From NCBI GenBank assembly GCA_030789695.1, contig CM061141.1, positions 319,674,452-319,738,451 on the forward strand: DNA of 64,000 nt, read 5' to 3'. The position numbers were made by a program, and so were the translations under genes. Of the stretch, positions 1 to 12,100 are shown one piece after another. Origin of the DNA: Scilla litardierei. Its lineage: Eukaryota > Streptophyta > Magnoliopsida > Asparagales > Asparagaceae. Positions within the stretch are counted from its first letter, which is position 1; each line of letters begins with the position of its first letter. The notes under the pieces were generated by a model that was given only the letters and a program-made list of their open reading frames with translations, did no database searches and had not been told where the DNA came from.

Positions 1-390
1 TAAATCTTATGATCTTCCTTTTAATGTGGTTTAGTTAGTTTGCTACTAGCTTATCACCTCAGGCTCTAAGTTCGAACAGATGTTATCATAATAAGTGTCA
101 TTTTCATGTAACGCTATATTAACTTTTGGCTACTTGAAAAATCAAGATAATTATTATGATGATACTGGTTTCAGGACTAGTTACGGAAGCTATGGTGATG
201 TCAATAGTATGTATTCATATACATCTTTTTTTTCTTGATGCTATGATATCACATTATATTTCATGCTATTAACAACTTATTTTCCTATATCGTAATCATT
301 CATCAAGCCTTCCTTTCGATCGTTTAAATTGCTTAGGCAATTTTCGATCTTCGAAATTCCGAGGACGGAATTATTTAAAGTAGGGTAGGA
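1..390 (+). other. 3' internal end of a Ty3/gypsy element, with polypurine tract
   Basis: No coding frame is visible. A block around 354-373 with the core CGAGGACGGAATT, followed by a purine-rich run up to 390 (AGTAGGGTAGGA), directly precedes the LTR start at 391. The same block precedes the 3' LTR of chromovirus B (43374-43411) and, on the minus strand, that of chromovirus A (29294-29330). This is the usual end of plant chromovirus pol plus polypurine tract. The upstream pol is outside the window or decayed. Confidence 0.6.
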
Positions 391-2990
391 TGTAACGACC
401 CGTATTCATCAATATGACTATTTACGTATTTCACGTATTTTCACATTTTAAAAATATTTTATAATGGTTGGTCAGAAGTTTTATATCAAAAATGATTTCA
501 AAATTCTTTGTAAAAAATATCTTGAAGCATCAAACTAGTTATGGTGTATTTCAATAAGTTCGAGTTTCATCAAGTACCTCTAAATAATTTTTATAATAAT
601 TCATTTTCAATTGTTACTGATTTAGCTGAAAGAATTAATTTTCTATATAAACATCATCAAAACGTTTTCAAACTTCTATGATCATTTAGGGCTTCCCTCT
701 TGATCATTTAGGGCTTCCCATATTAATTTCGTAATTTTCTGAAATCAAATTGACCTAGAATCCGGAAACCCGCATCCCAAACGTTTTGGCCCAAAACTCG
801 TATCTTCGTAGCTCAACCCCTGAAATGGATCTCGTATTCGCGATTCTCGCGACGATACGATCCAGTGGCTATGTTTTCGTAATTTTTCGGAGTCGTATGC
901 AAAAACGGGGTTGTATTCCTCCGTTTTTACTAATTACATCCTCTAATGACTTATTACTCTTACATTAACCCCTAGATCTATCCCTAATTAATCCCCTAAC
1001 CCACCCCACTTAACCCATCGAATGGGTTGGTCAGATCCAACATGCCAACCCATTCTATAAATTTTCCATTCATTAATATCATATTACGTTTAACTAATTA
1101 CAATTTGACCTAATTACCTTTTTAACCCAAACTGTCGGCAGCCAACTCCCCTCTCCTCTGATTTCGTTCATCTCCCAACACCGGAACTCCCCACAATTTT
1201 AAATCCCTACCAACCCTTAGCAGCCCACGAGGTAATCGCCGATCTCATTTCCACGCTTAGTCTTCACCCACCCATCTGCTTATTAAATGCAATATATTAT
1301 TATATTATATAATAATCCTCATTCCTCTTTCCTCTCACACGCAGACCCAATCTCTCCTTCAGAAAAATTAATCCACTACAAACCCATTCTCTACCGAGCA
1401 GCTCCCGTGAGCGTGGCCATCTCCTCCGCTCCGAGACCCAACATTGAAGCTCCCTCGTGCTCCCACCTCCACGCAACGAGCAGCCCGCAACTTTGGCCGT
1501 GAGCCCCTCTCGCCGTGTTCTTCTTCCCAATGCCACCCACCACCGGCAAACCCCAACCGCAGCCCGCTGGCCTCCTCCCTTAGGCCGACCACCCCTTCTG
1601 CCGTCCTCCACTGACCAAAGACCCAGAACCAAGCCATCTGCCCCTCTCTCTTGCTGCTCCCTTAGCCACGCCCACGCCGCCACCGAGCTCCACCGCCTCT
1701 CTCCAACGTCCCTAGCAGCCCCGAGCTCGCCGCCACCGACGGCCCTAGCCCCATCGGAGCAACACCCCGCTGTCGTCTCTCCTCCGACCCCGTACCACCG
1801 GAGAACCCCCCTCTGCCTCCCCCAAAGCTCCGAAGAGCCACCACCGCGAGCCCATCTCCACGTCTTCACGGCGTTTTCAGCCGCTGGCCGGAGCTGCCGC
1901 CGATCGATGGCCGCCGCCGCGCGCCATCCACTGTGCCCCCATCAGCCGGCCGCCCCCATTAGCCACCTGTGTCACCCCCTGCAACTCCCACGCGTGCGCA
2001 AGGAAGGCGGCAGCTTACGCACAAAAAAAGAGAGAACGAAACACGGTTTAAATAATAATATTATATTATTATATAAGGTTACGTATGTTGGAATTAATTG
2101 TGACTTTTTGATTAGGTATCGGAAAAACGAATGGAGACCACCAAAAGATCCACGCCTTCGTCACGAACGTGTAGGCGCCAGTTTCATCTCAATCTGATAC
2201 TTAGTTTTCAAGTTATGATTTTTCAAAGTTTATTGTAATAGTTTTAATTTACTTTTAAATACGTATAAATGTGTATCTATACGCGTACATATACGCATAT
2301 ATATATATATGTTTACTAATCTAAAATTGATAATAAATAATATAGGCCGCAGAAAATTAGAAGACCAGGCCCAGAAAATCAGAAATGATGAAACGGACTC
2401 ATTGGCGCTGGTTTCAGCGCCAAAGTGCGAGTATATTTTCCTCAGGAAATTTTTAAAGTTTAAATCTAATTAGGATGTTTTCATTAAAAATTCATATCTT
2501 AATTATTTCACGTACACTAATCTACGAGAAAATATATGTTATAATACTAGTTAATACGGTCATTTTGACCCTTTGTTGGAAGAATTCCGACGTATGGTTT
2601 GCCTCATAGAAATCTTTGAAAAATATAATGAAAAATCTTTTTCTCTATTTTTAATTAGTTTTAATTGATTTAAAGCTTTTAAAATTATGAAAAATACCTA
2701 GGAGCCTTGGAAAAATATTTTCTTCCTATATAAAATTATTTTCCTCCTATCTAGGCCATCTAAAAATATTTAGTACGTATTTTGACAGGTTGCAAGCGAT
2801 AATAAAAATACAAGCACGTTAAGATAAATAGATAAAAAATCGTGTGGCCCTTAGCCAATTATTTCTTGTGACTGCAGGTACCGTTTTCCGTGCACCAGCT
2901 TCCTTGGAAGCTCTAGCTCCAACCCCGTTTTACTACGACGATCTCGATAACAGTAAGTCACTTTAATTCTAGTCTTAGAAGTCAAGCAAG
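391..2990 (+). repeat. Degraded chromovirus LTR, right end not defined
   Basis: It starts TGTAACGACC right after a polypurine tract. Its first ~500 bases match, with many changes, the reverse complement of the A-family LTRs ending at 29293 and 33334; shared blocks include CATTTAGGGCTTCCC and AACGTTTTGGCCCA. A GC-rich pyrimidine stretch at about 1380-2000 occupies the place of the leader-like segment of the A LTRs. The usual terminal GGGCGTGACA was not found near 3100, so the right boundary is approximate and the LTR may be truncated or interrupted. Open frames across 1300-2197 reflect base composition and are not called as genes. Confidence 0.5.
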
Positions 2991-3365
2991 TGTAATAGCA
3001 TGAACTTAGGATATGCTTATAAATAATCTCAGAACGACTACTAATTTAAACATACAACATTGCCAACTTTCAACTTGGGTGGTTGTAACACACGACCATC
3101 TACTTGGGTAAAATGTGTGATAGTAGAAATACCACATGCTTGAAGCATGGAATCAGCACCGTACTTTCAAATGAGTTTCTTCAACATCTTTCATAACTCT
3201 CGTTCACACTTGTCTACAATGTTCCGATGCTTTTCATTTGAAAAACTACACATACACTTTGTACACACTTATTGCACGATTGCTCATGTTTAAATAGACA
3301 CATCAACTGCTGATACCATTTATTACTCAGTGAATGCAAATGAATTATCGTATGGAATATCATGT

Positions 3366-3461
3366 GTGGAACATCTTGTGGAACAACTTGTTGAATATCT
3401 TGTGGAATATCTTGTGGAATATCTTGTGGAATATCTGGTGGAACATCTCATGGAACATCCC
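3366..3461 (+). repeat. 12-bp minisatellite, 8 copies
   Basis: Eight consecutive 12-base units of the form GTGGAA(C/T)ATCTT are seen, with three identical central copies and diverged edge copies. The period is a multiple of three, so one frame reads a repeating tetrapeptide (Val-Glu-Tyr-Leu and variants). No flanking coding sequence supports a gene. Confidence 0.85.
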
Positions 3462-3565
3462 GTAATAGATACACATGACACATCACTGGGGTTTAGGGTA
3501 ACTCATTGTAGAGAGTGTGTGTGAGCTATGACCGGGAGTTCATCTTCCTGCTGCCTGCGTATGCA

Positions 3566-3690
3566 AACAAGGTCTGCATGTGTCGGCAAAACGTTTCAAG
3601 TCTGCCTGTGTCGGCAAAACGTTCCAGGTATGCATGTGTCAGCAAAAAAACCTACTACTGTATGTCTGCCTGCGTCGGCAAAAAAAACTA
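3566..3690 (+). repeat. ~28-34-bp diverged tandem repeat, 4 copies
   Basis: Four units share the core TGTCGGCAAAACGTT or close variants, spaced 28 to 34 bases. The later copies have an expanded A run followed by CTACTACTG. Confidence 0.7.
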
Positions 3691-4198
3691 CTACTGTGTG
3701 TCAGTCCCGTCTGGGTAAAACGCGCACATGCAAGAGATGAACTCAATGGTTGCATATCATACTCTCCTACTTGAATCACATAGTTTAGTTACTATTTGCA
3801 CAACTACATTGTTGCCTGTTTATCTTATTGTTGTTACTCCACCTGCCTGCTTATCTTATTATTGTTGCTACATTACCTGCTTTATTACCATGTCATATAT
3901 GTCATATCATCGTTGTTGCTCTCATACTTATCGTACTTGCATATATGACTGATGTTCCTTTACTTGTCGCACGTAGTTAGTTCCAGTCTTTTCATTCACA
4001 TGCTTGTACACTGCTTTTATTACTATTGCTAGAATTGTTGTGACTTACAAACGGTTCCATCTTCATGGCATCGCAGACGACACACCTGTTGAGGTAGATG
4101 TTCCTGACTTGGCAGAGACAGAGTTCGTCCCAGAGGCTGCAGACTTTAGTGTTCGAGTTGTGTTTTTAGTAATTAATGGCCCCCGACAGCGGGTCGTT

Positions 4199-4990
4199 AT
4201 AATGAAGAAGGGCTCCGGCCCGAAGTCCGCCCGCAGGAAGTCCTCCGGGGCAGTTCGTCATCCAAACCGAAGTGATAAATGCGGGGTCGGCTACGGCCCA
4301 TCTATACCCACACTCTCAAAGACTTCTAGGATAGGTCGCGGTGCAGCTACCCATAGCGTGCCGAACTTCGCTAACCAAACCAGACAGGGGCTATGAAGAA
4401 GTGCTCCAGCCCGAAATTCGCCCTCAGGAAGACCTCTGTGGCAGTTCGCCATCAAAATCGGAGTGATAAATGCGGGGTTTACTACGGCCCATCTATACCC
4501 GCTCTCAAAGACTTCCGAGACAGGTCGTGGTGCATCTGCCATAGCGTACCGTATTTCACTAACCAAACCAGACAGGAGCTATGAAGAAGGGCTCCGGCCC
4601 GAAATTTGCCCTCAAGAAGACCTCTGGGGCAGTTCGTCATCCAAATCGGAGTGATAAATGCGGGGTCGACTACGGCCCATCTATACCCGCACTCTCAAAG
4701 ACTTCCGGGGCAGGTCGCGGTACAGCTACCCATATCGTGCCGAACTTCGCTAACCAAACCGAACGGGCATGAAGAAGGGCTCCAGCCCGAAATTTGCCCT
4801 CAGGAAGACCTCCGAGGCATTTCGCCATCCAAACTAGAGTGATAAATGCGGGGTCGGTTACAGCCCATCTATACCCGCACTCTTGAAGACCTCCAGGGCA
4901 GTTTGCCACCCAAACCGGAGCGAAAATGTGGGGTATGTGACGGCCCAATATCCGTCCGATTACAGAGGACGCGGGGTAGGCGACGGTCCA
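4199..4990 (+). repeat. ~188-191-bp tandem repeat, about 4 copies, in a Tat 3' region
   Basis: The marker ATGAAGAAGGGCTCC or a close variant recurs at 4202, 4393, 4581 and 4769, giving periods of 191, 188 and 188. Each unit also holds a copy of GTGATAAATGCGGGGT and of a block resembling CTATACCCGCACTCTC. A shortened diverged copy continues toward 5000. Open frames across it are by-products of the period. Tandem repeats between pol and the 3' LTR are a known trait of Tat-lineage elements (Ogre, Grande and relatives). Confidence 0.85.
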
Positions 4991-5428
4991 ATACCCGCCC
5001 TCTCAAAGACTTCCGGGGCAGGCCATGTGCAGCGCCCTCAAAAGACCCTGGAGGCGATCTATCTCTACAAATGGCTTCGCCAACTCAATCATACTCAAAC
5101 TCCACAACATTCCGCTTCTCCCGGACCTTAGCCACTTCCAAGCAGAAAATTATGGGCAATACACTAAGGCAAAAGTGGCGACAAGCAGCAACACAAACAC
5201 AAAAGATAAACAAGGCGAACAACCTAAGGTAATATTTCATTAAAGTTAAAATTTACACATTTACATTAAGCAGTCTACGCTAGGTCCTGCACATGGCCCC
5301 GAGACCGGGCTTACATATGCAACCCCCAACCGTCTTATGGCGCCTCCGCGCGGTCGCCGACGTCCCACCTCCGCTTGTGCCTCGACTTTGGTCTTCGCTG
5401 GGTCCTCCGCTGCGACCTCCTCCTGCTC

Positions 5429-7737
5429 TCACACATCGCCACCAGCCTGATCACCACCAGACGGACCTCCCGCGTCTTCGGCTTCCTCTTCCTCCTCTTC
5501 GCCATCCAAGGCCGCCAACAGCAAGCAGAAGTCGACCTCCAGCTCGGGATGCAACTTCTTCAGTCTCTTCTCCGCCCTCCCAATGCCCACCTGGAGGCCC
5601 TCCTGCATGCCCGCCTGCCGGTCCTCCGCCATGCTTTTGGCCCGAACATCCTTCATGATGGGAAGGAGCTCGTCCATCTGGTATGCACGGACGACCTTCG
5701 TCTTCACGACCTCTGGGTCGATCTTCTTCAGCTCCGCCACCTGACGCGTGAGCTCGGCGATCTCCTGCCCCTTTGCCTCCACCTCCGCGGCATGGGGCGT
5801 TCTTCAGAGCGACCCTTCGGGCTTCCGCCTCCTGAAGCTGCCGGGCCAGATCCTCCGTAACCTGCTTCTCCATCTCCTCCTGGGTCGCATAAAACCTACA
5901 GACTTCTTCCAACTTCGCCTTCCTGTTCCGTAGCCGCTCGACGACCCCCTTGAGCTCGACTTCCTTCTTCTGCAGCTCATTGATGGCCGTCTTAAGCTCC
6001 GTCTTCTTCCGACTGATGGTCGCCTTGAGCGTGCCCACGTTAGTGTGGCGCTGCAAGAACATCATCGCCGCCACAGCCTATAGAAAGAACAGAATACATG
6101 AGCCCGCATGAAAGAATGCAGACCGGTAATTAAGTAGGGGAAAGCAACAAACATGCATGATGTGCCAAATTTTCGTGCCGCAGAAGTGCTCAGCACCAAC
6201 ATTATACAAGGAATCCCGGTCCATGGGCAACATATTGTTCTCTGCCAGACGAGCCGCAACCCCGGCATCCTTAAACAACGATTCCTTGGCGCCCAACGGG
6301 TAGCGCGGTCTCAAAAGCTCGATCTTCGAAATAGCCAGGATCTCGGCCTTCTTCGCTTTGAAGCATGCAAGCGCTGTCTCGCAGCTTGGATGACCCGACG
6401 TCCACAAGTCCGTCTTCCCCTGATCCCAAGAGTGGCATCCAAAGGGCCAACGCTCGACCCATGTAGCTTTGACCTGGGGCGACAGACACTGGGGCGTGGC
6501 GATCGTCAGATCGGCCACCGGCTCTTCGACGGCATCGAGGTCAGCTAAGCTGCCCGACGTGGCCTCACTCATGCGGGGGAGCGGATACTGTGGACGTCTT
6601 CTTCTTCCGTCTCTTGCTCCGCTCCCCCTCCTCCTCAGCCCGAGCAGTGGACGCGTCCTCCAGGCTCCGCTTCTACCCGGCCTTCTTCGGTAAGCCCTTA
6701 GACATCACCGCCTTGCCTTTGACCTGGGCTGCCTGCTCCTTGAGTGACGGTCCCTCGGTTAATGGCCTCTTCATGGCCATCCTCATCAGTTCGTCCCTCG
6801 GCAGACTCATGCCAGCACCTGCAATAAGAAAAAAGATCAGGGTGAGCAAATATGAAGAAGGTCGCTTAAATCACAGTACCTTCGGGTCAGATATAGAGGG
6901 CAATCTGGTGGTGCTTGACCATCTTCGCATGTTTCCAGAGATCATGGGGGATCTCCATCAAGATCGTGGAGTTCTCCAGATCCTGCCCCTCAGAGTCACC
7001 TTCTTGTTTGCTTCGGGATTCAACTTCCCCCACTTCAACCGCAGAGACAAGTCCGCCGGCGTCGAGATGAAAACGAACTTCTCCTTCCACTCCCTCACCT
7101 TACTTGGCAAATCAAGAACGAGATGCCAATCCTTCATCGCACTGACATAATAATACACTCATCTCCGCTTCGCTTCGAAGAAATGCCGGAACAGCAGCTG
7201 GGTCGGACTTATGCCACTGCCGAAGCAAAGAACAGGGAAGCCGACCATGGCGCTGATCGAGTTCGGCATCAGTTGGAAGAGCGGAAGCTCGAGAAAGTTC
7301 CGTATGTGCAGGAGGAAGGGGTAGAGCGGAAACCGCAGTCCGAGCTCGAAGGTCGGAAAATAGACCCTGACTTCATTTTCCCTGGGGAACAGACCCGTTC
7401 ATCGAAGGTGGGAAGGCAAACTTCATAGGGTGGCCGGATATACTTGAAACGAATTTCGACGCGACTGATATGCTTTGTCTTAGGCGATATTGCCAGAATC
7501 TCCGTCGGAACCGCTGTCGTAACTACGCCGACGATCGGCCCTGAACCCTTCTTTTTGGTTTTCTTGGGGAACCGACGTCGAGGGAACGACAGGGGCTACT
7601 TCCCTCTCCTCCTGCCAAGACTCCGCCACGTCCGCCGACACCGTCTGTTCCTCTGTCCCCTTGGAGCTAACATTATCAAACTCGTCGAAGTGCTTCTCTG
7701 CGTGTTTATTAGAGGAAGAAGATTCGGAGGAAGTCAT
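5429..7737 (-). pseudogene. Antisense ORF of Tat element (Transposase_28 / putative gypsy-type transposon family), frameshifted
   Basis: The preferred start is ATG at 7737 (MTSSES...), downstream of a TATA box at 7881-7891. Conserved segments follow in shifted frames: GLRFPLYPF with QLMPNS (about 7190-7330), then a segment near 7000-7150 with DLPSKVREWKEKFVF. A GT-AG intron fits 6819-6879 (61 bp) and another 6078-6152 (75 bp). After 6077 there is a long Glu/Lys-rich coiled coil (about 5800-6074), continued in another frame to the stop near 5429. The same segments, in the same order and with an intron at the same place, occur at 58433-60921. I assign it from memory to the Pfam family labelled putative gypsy type transposon; its function is unknown. 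At least two frameshifts make this copy inactive. Confidence 0.7.
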
Positions 7738-7880
7738 CTGAAAGAAATCGAAGAAAGTACCGAAGAAGAGGATCATCGGAGCTCCGATGAAGCGTCGATT
7801 GGCGGCGAGAGCTCAAAGACGAAGAACGAAAGAAGTTTTTGAAACTTAAAAGCAGGAGCCCTCAACCGTTTCCCCCCTCT

Positions 7881-7891
7881 CTGTTTTATAG
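7881..7891 (-). promoter_or_regulatory. TATA box of the antisense ORF
   Basis: The minus strand reads CTATAAAACAG about 145 bases before the preferred ATG at 7737, followed by a pyrimidine-rich leader. The second Tat element has TTATAAAT at 58331-58338, about 95 bases before its antisense ATG. Confidence 0.55.
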
Positions 7892-8167
7892 AGGGCGCCG
7901 GCCAATCTCGACCGTTGAAGGTGGGCCACGTAGCGAGATCTGAAGCAGAGCTGTCGCCTCAACTTCTCCCCAGAGTCGTACGCGGCACGTGTCCTGCTCC
8001 AAGCAGCGGAGTGCCTCGATATCTTTCCGATGTCGAATCGTCATGATGACCCTAGAGATTCAGCGGTCATCTCGCATTTAATGCCACGGTTGTCAGCCAG
8101 ACAAAGCGAAGCGCGTCATCTGAGCCGAGCCGGACTTCCCGTTTCGAACTCGAATAACGGGGGCAAT

Positions 8168-9182
8168 TGTTACGACCTTAAGATCGGCCCAGTCGATCTA
8201 GGCCCGTATAATCGAAGCCCAAGTCATGGCCCGCCGAATCTCCACAATGAGACCTAGTTCGTCGAGGCTTAGAGAAGCTCGCCAGGGCTCAAAGTAGCCC
8301 GCACTTGCAGAGCGGCAAACTCGTCAACTATATGGAAGAGAAGAGACCTCCGATTAATCGTGTATGATCTACATTAGCTCGTCCCAAATGTAGCTCGCCC
8401 CAGAGACAGCTCGGCTATCTCTCCGTCCAGAAGCAGTCCGCCTGAGGAGGAAGGCGACCCGCCACTGGTATCACTGCCAGTTTCACTACAGACAAGTCTG
8501 ACAAAAATGCACCTAGCTGCTTCACCGCCTGACAGCCTAACAAAAGCGCACCTAGCCGTTTTACCGTCAGACAGCCTGACAAAAGCGCACCTGACATTAA
8601 CAGCTCTGACAGCCTGACAAAAGCGCACCTGACACATTCGGCTCTGACATCCTCAGCCGAACCCCTGACACTGCCAGCTCAGCTAAAGCAACCGACTCCA
8701 ACAGCCTATAAATACCACCTCTCCTCCAACGAGAACGAGGCTGGCTAATCTGTAAGAAATCCTAACACATCTACTTATATTCAAGGTCGAATATCCTCCA
8801 CATATTCGCGCCTTCCACATTAGTTCGTCACGCAAGCGCCGATCTGCCTCTAAGATCGTCCTGCATGTCAGACATTCTCCAAGCAGTCACCCGCTGACTT
8901 AAGCATCGGAGAGGCTCTCGGTTGACAGCCAACCGAGCCTTTCTGACGAGTTGCACCTCTTGCAGGAAGTTTGTCCCAGCAACCGACGGTCAAAGCGACC
9001 CACGGCGAACTATTCCACCAGACGGGCGACCTACTCCGATTGACGGACGACCTTGAGATTTCCATATACAAAGCGTCTTCCAATCAGGATTAACCTCGTC
9101 TACACCCCTAAACTTGTAATCATTGTAACCGTGATTCTCATTTCAATATAAATTCAGTGTTAGCGGATTTTACCCCGCAACA
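8168..9182 (+). repeat. 3' LTR of Tat element (1015 bp)
   Basis: It begins TGTTACGACC after the purine tract AATAACGGGGGCAAT and ends CCGCAACA. A TATA-like CTATAAATACC lies near 8707. A diverged internal repeat (about 8500-8640) contains several copies of a block resembling CTGACAAAAGCGCACCT. No second copy was found in the window. Confidence 0.7.
8500..8640 (+). repeat. Short tandem repeat inside the Tat LTR
   Basis: Blocks close to GACAGCCTGACAAAAGCGCACCT recur with periods of about 45 to 55 bases upstream of the LTR TATA box. This position is typical of U3 enhancer-type repeats; a regulatory role is inference only. Confidence 0.6.
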
Positions 9183-12100
9183 GAATGGATTTTGATATAT
9201 ACCAAACAACCATATCAAAAGATGTAAAATATAGTGTGATATGGTCATCAAATCGGATCGATAAGAAAAATACAGCCAAAAGTTAGACCCGGGTCAGTTT
9301 TATCGAGTTGGTATGGTTTTTAAATAAATCGGTTTCCATACTTGGGGCTAATTTTGATCAATTTCTCTTCTCAATAAAATATACCTAAATGTCTCCTCTC
9401 AGCTCGTTGATGCTCTCCAACTATGTCAACCATCTCTAGAGATTGCAAAACCTTGCGAAGCTTATCAAGTTTCAGCAACCCTTAAAGAAAACCTGCATAT
9501 TGTCATTGCCCTTTATAGAGGTCTCATCGACAACTACAAACCTATGTTAACCTTCGTAACCGGTGCTTAAGATGTGGCCAATATCAGCTGTGGCCGATAT
9601 CTTGATCAAGATATCGATATCAGCAACCCATTGCTACGATACACCTATTTTTATCGCCTTTTAATTTTGTTTCCCATATTGGGCCATACAGGCCCAACAT
9701 CCGGTGATATTTTTTAATTTTTTTGTTTGAATCGATCAACCTAACTTGCTTAAGTAGGTTTCTCTTCGCCTACAATAAAATCAAACCCCCAGATTTCTCA
9801 TTATCAACTCAAGAGAAAGAGAATAGGGTTTTTGCAATTGGTCAATTGAAAGGAGATCAAAAGAATCTCCAACCAAAAATCTCCAAACACCAAGTAATCA
9901 CAAGATCTTATAAGAATTTTGATATTGATTGCATGGTTTCCTGTTTGCTTAAATTTAAGGAATTTTGTTCGAAATTACTGATTTTTGAAAAAAAATTATT
10001 TGATGTTTTTATGGATCGTCTATTTTGTGTTTGCTTTTTCCTCATCTTCTTTAGTGCTTCATGCTACTACTATTGTTGCTACATATTTTTATTATCACTA
10101 CTTTTACTACTGTTTCTGTCGTTTCTTTTTCTATTTTTGCTACAGATTTTATACTGTTACTTCTACTGATTCTTCTTTTTCTTTATCTTTGCTAAAGCTA
10201 TTGTTACTCCTGCTACTTCTGATGACGTTTCTAATGCTTATGCTACTTCCTCCTCCTCATTTTGCTGCTTCATGCTGCTTCTCTTCGTATGTATGCTTGT
10301 GCTTTTAGTGCTACTAATGCTAGTTTAACAGAAATTAATGATGATTAGTAAGTCAATACCCATCTAGCAATTATTTGTAGCTAAAAATAAGTAACATACA
10401 ATCTACATAATTTGTTTTAAAAATAAAATGTTGTTAAAGTCTTCTGATACATTTTCTATTCATAGTCTTTATTATTGCTTTGTATGAAATATGTTACATT
10501 CCCTTAATGTGTTGTTGCAACATTGTTTGATTATATTTATGATATTTTAATGATATCATCATGTATCTAGAATGTTATAACTACTCTTTAGTTATCATGA
10601 TTTTATCAATTTATAATTACAATATGAGCAACTTGATATTGACATGTATCCTTAATATATCCATTGATATATATTTTCAGATATGAGAAACACACATCAG
10701 ATACGAGCCCAATATCTATTGTTTTTAACATTATTCGTAACCATGTTTTTTGAACTTATATCTTATATTTTATTTCTTATTCATTCTATGATTAAATCCC
10801 TCTATTTTAAGATATTTAGTCATGTGTGATTCGCTTGATTATTTCTTAACATAAATTTATCTTACTATATTTGATACGATACGATATATGATATGACAAT
10901 TATAAACAATAATAAACTATGAGCCAAATCTCGATCATAGTATACTGCTCCCTGAGAATTAGACACTCGCCACCTCCATCAATACATCATAATGCCAGAT
11001 AATTGTCACATGCCATCGCATGCCAAAGTAAAGAGTTGTATGTGGCTTCAATGGCCACCATATTACCTAACTGCCAAGTAATGCAACTCTATTATCTTGA
11101 CACTATTGCACTACCAAATTGCAACATTCAATGCACACCAGCACGAAACCATATGCATAATAGCACATCCCAAGCTACTATTAAGCATGCCTATGCAATA
11201 TCATTGTTGTTATTCTCTACCACAACCATCCAGGATCTCCACCAATCATTTAGCACCGATCCCATGGTGTCCAATGTTTCCATCATCGTCGAACTCGGTG
11301 CATCACCACATATATAAGTATGCAGCTACTGTCCATTTGGGCAACTCATTACCAACGATTCTTGCATGACTATGTATGATTTTCGATTATTAGCTACGTA
11401 GCGCATGCACTTAGTATCGTAAAGTGTTCCATGTTGGAGATAAATCTAATAACGTATCAAATGCACATGCCCTATGCATTTTAAATTTTTGATGGATTGT
11501 GTGTTGTCATAGTTATGTCCATGCACCATAGATTATTAGCTACTTTACAGTAATCATCCCAGAGACATTAACACTCCAACTTGACTAAACAACCATATGC
11601 CCCCACCATCTGGCCACGTGCTTTCAATTCTACATGTTTTTCCTTCTCATTTTTCTTACATTGACGCTTTCACTCGTTGCCACTAACTTGATATCATCGT
11701 CGTCGTTAGCTTCTTGTGCAGCCGATCTCGAGCCCTTGTCATATGTTATGATATCATCATATGGGAATAGACATCCTACTTTGCACCTCAAGAAACTATT
11801 GAGAAACCATTAAACAAACATGATGTTTATAGGCAATTAAAATGATCTTTAAAATTTACATGGTTCAGCCAGCCATGAAGCGAAAAGAGTACAAGAGAAA
11901 AACACTCTAATCTCACACCATCTCTTTAGCCATGTATATCTCAACCCTTACATCAGAGGATAACAAGAAAGCCATCTTTACACTTATACGATGTGCTAAT
12001 ATGTAATGTTATAAAGAGAATCCCAACACTCCCAAAATGTAATAGCAGTTGACACCAATATGTCATGTCGACTCAAGGGCCTGAGTACAATAATAAGATG

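Larger units (their letters stand above)
2991..4198. other. Non-coding stretch with short tandem repeats
   Basis: Apart from the two short tandem repeats listed separately (3366-3461 and about 3566-3690), no gene is recognised. It lies between the degraded LTR and the 188-bp tandem array of the first Tat element, and may include decayed 5' parts of that element. Confidence 0.4.
4199..9182 (+). mobile_element. Tat-lineage Ty3/gypsy element, 3' half only
   Basis: In plus order: ~188-bp tandem repeat, antisense ORF (ends 5429, starts 7737 on the minus strand), purine tract AATAACGGGGGCAAT at about 8153-8167, then an LTR from TGTTACGACC at 8168 to CCGCAACA at 9182. This matches the 3' region of Tat-lineage elements such as Grande, which carry an extra ORF in antisense between pol and the 3' LTR. 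No gag, pol or matching 5' LTR was found to the left, so it is truncated. The right half of the window holds a second element with the same plan. Confidence 0.75.

Noticed and set aside
1300..2197. Long open frames on both strands (189 and 246 codons)
   Set aside because: Pro/Arg/Ala-rich products of a GC-rich, pyrimidine-biased LTR segment; no domain, and overlapping frames are open on opposite strands.
3366..3690. Possible CRISPR-like repeats
   Set aside because: Units are contiguous without unique spacers, and the genome is a plant nuclear genome.
9723..10308. Overlapping frames rich in Leu, Phe, Tyr and Cys that look membrane-like
   Set aside because: Pyrimidine-rich low-complexity DNA, with no conserved motif, intron signals or promoter.
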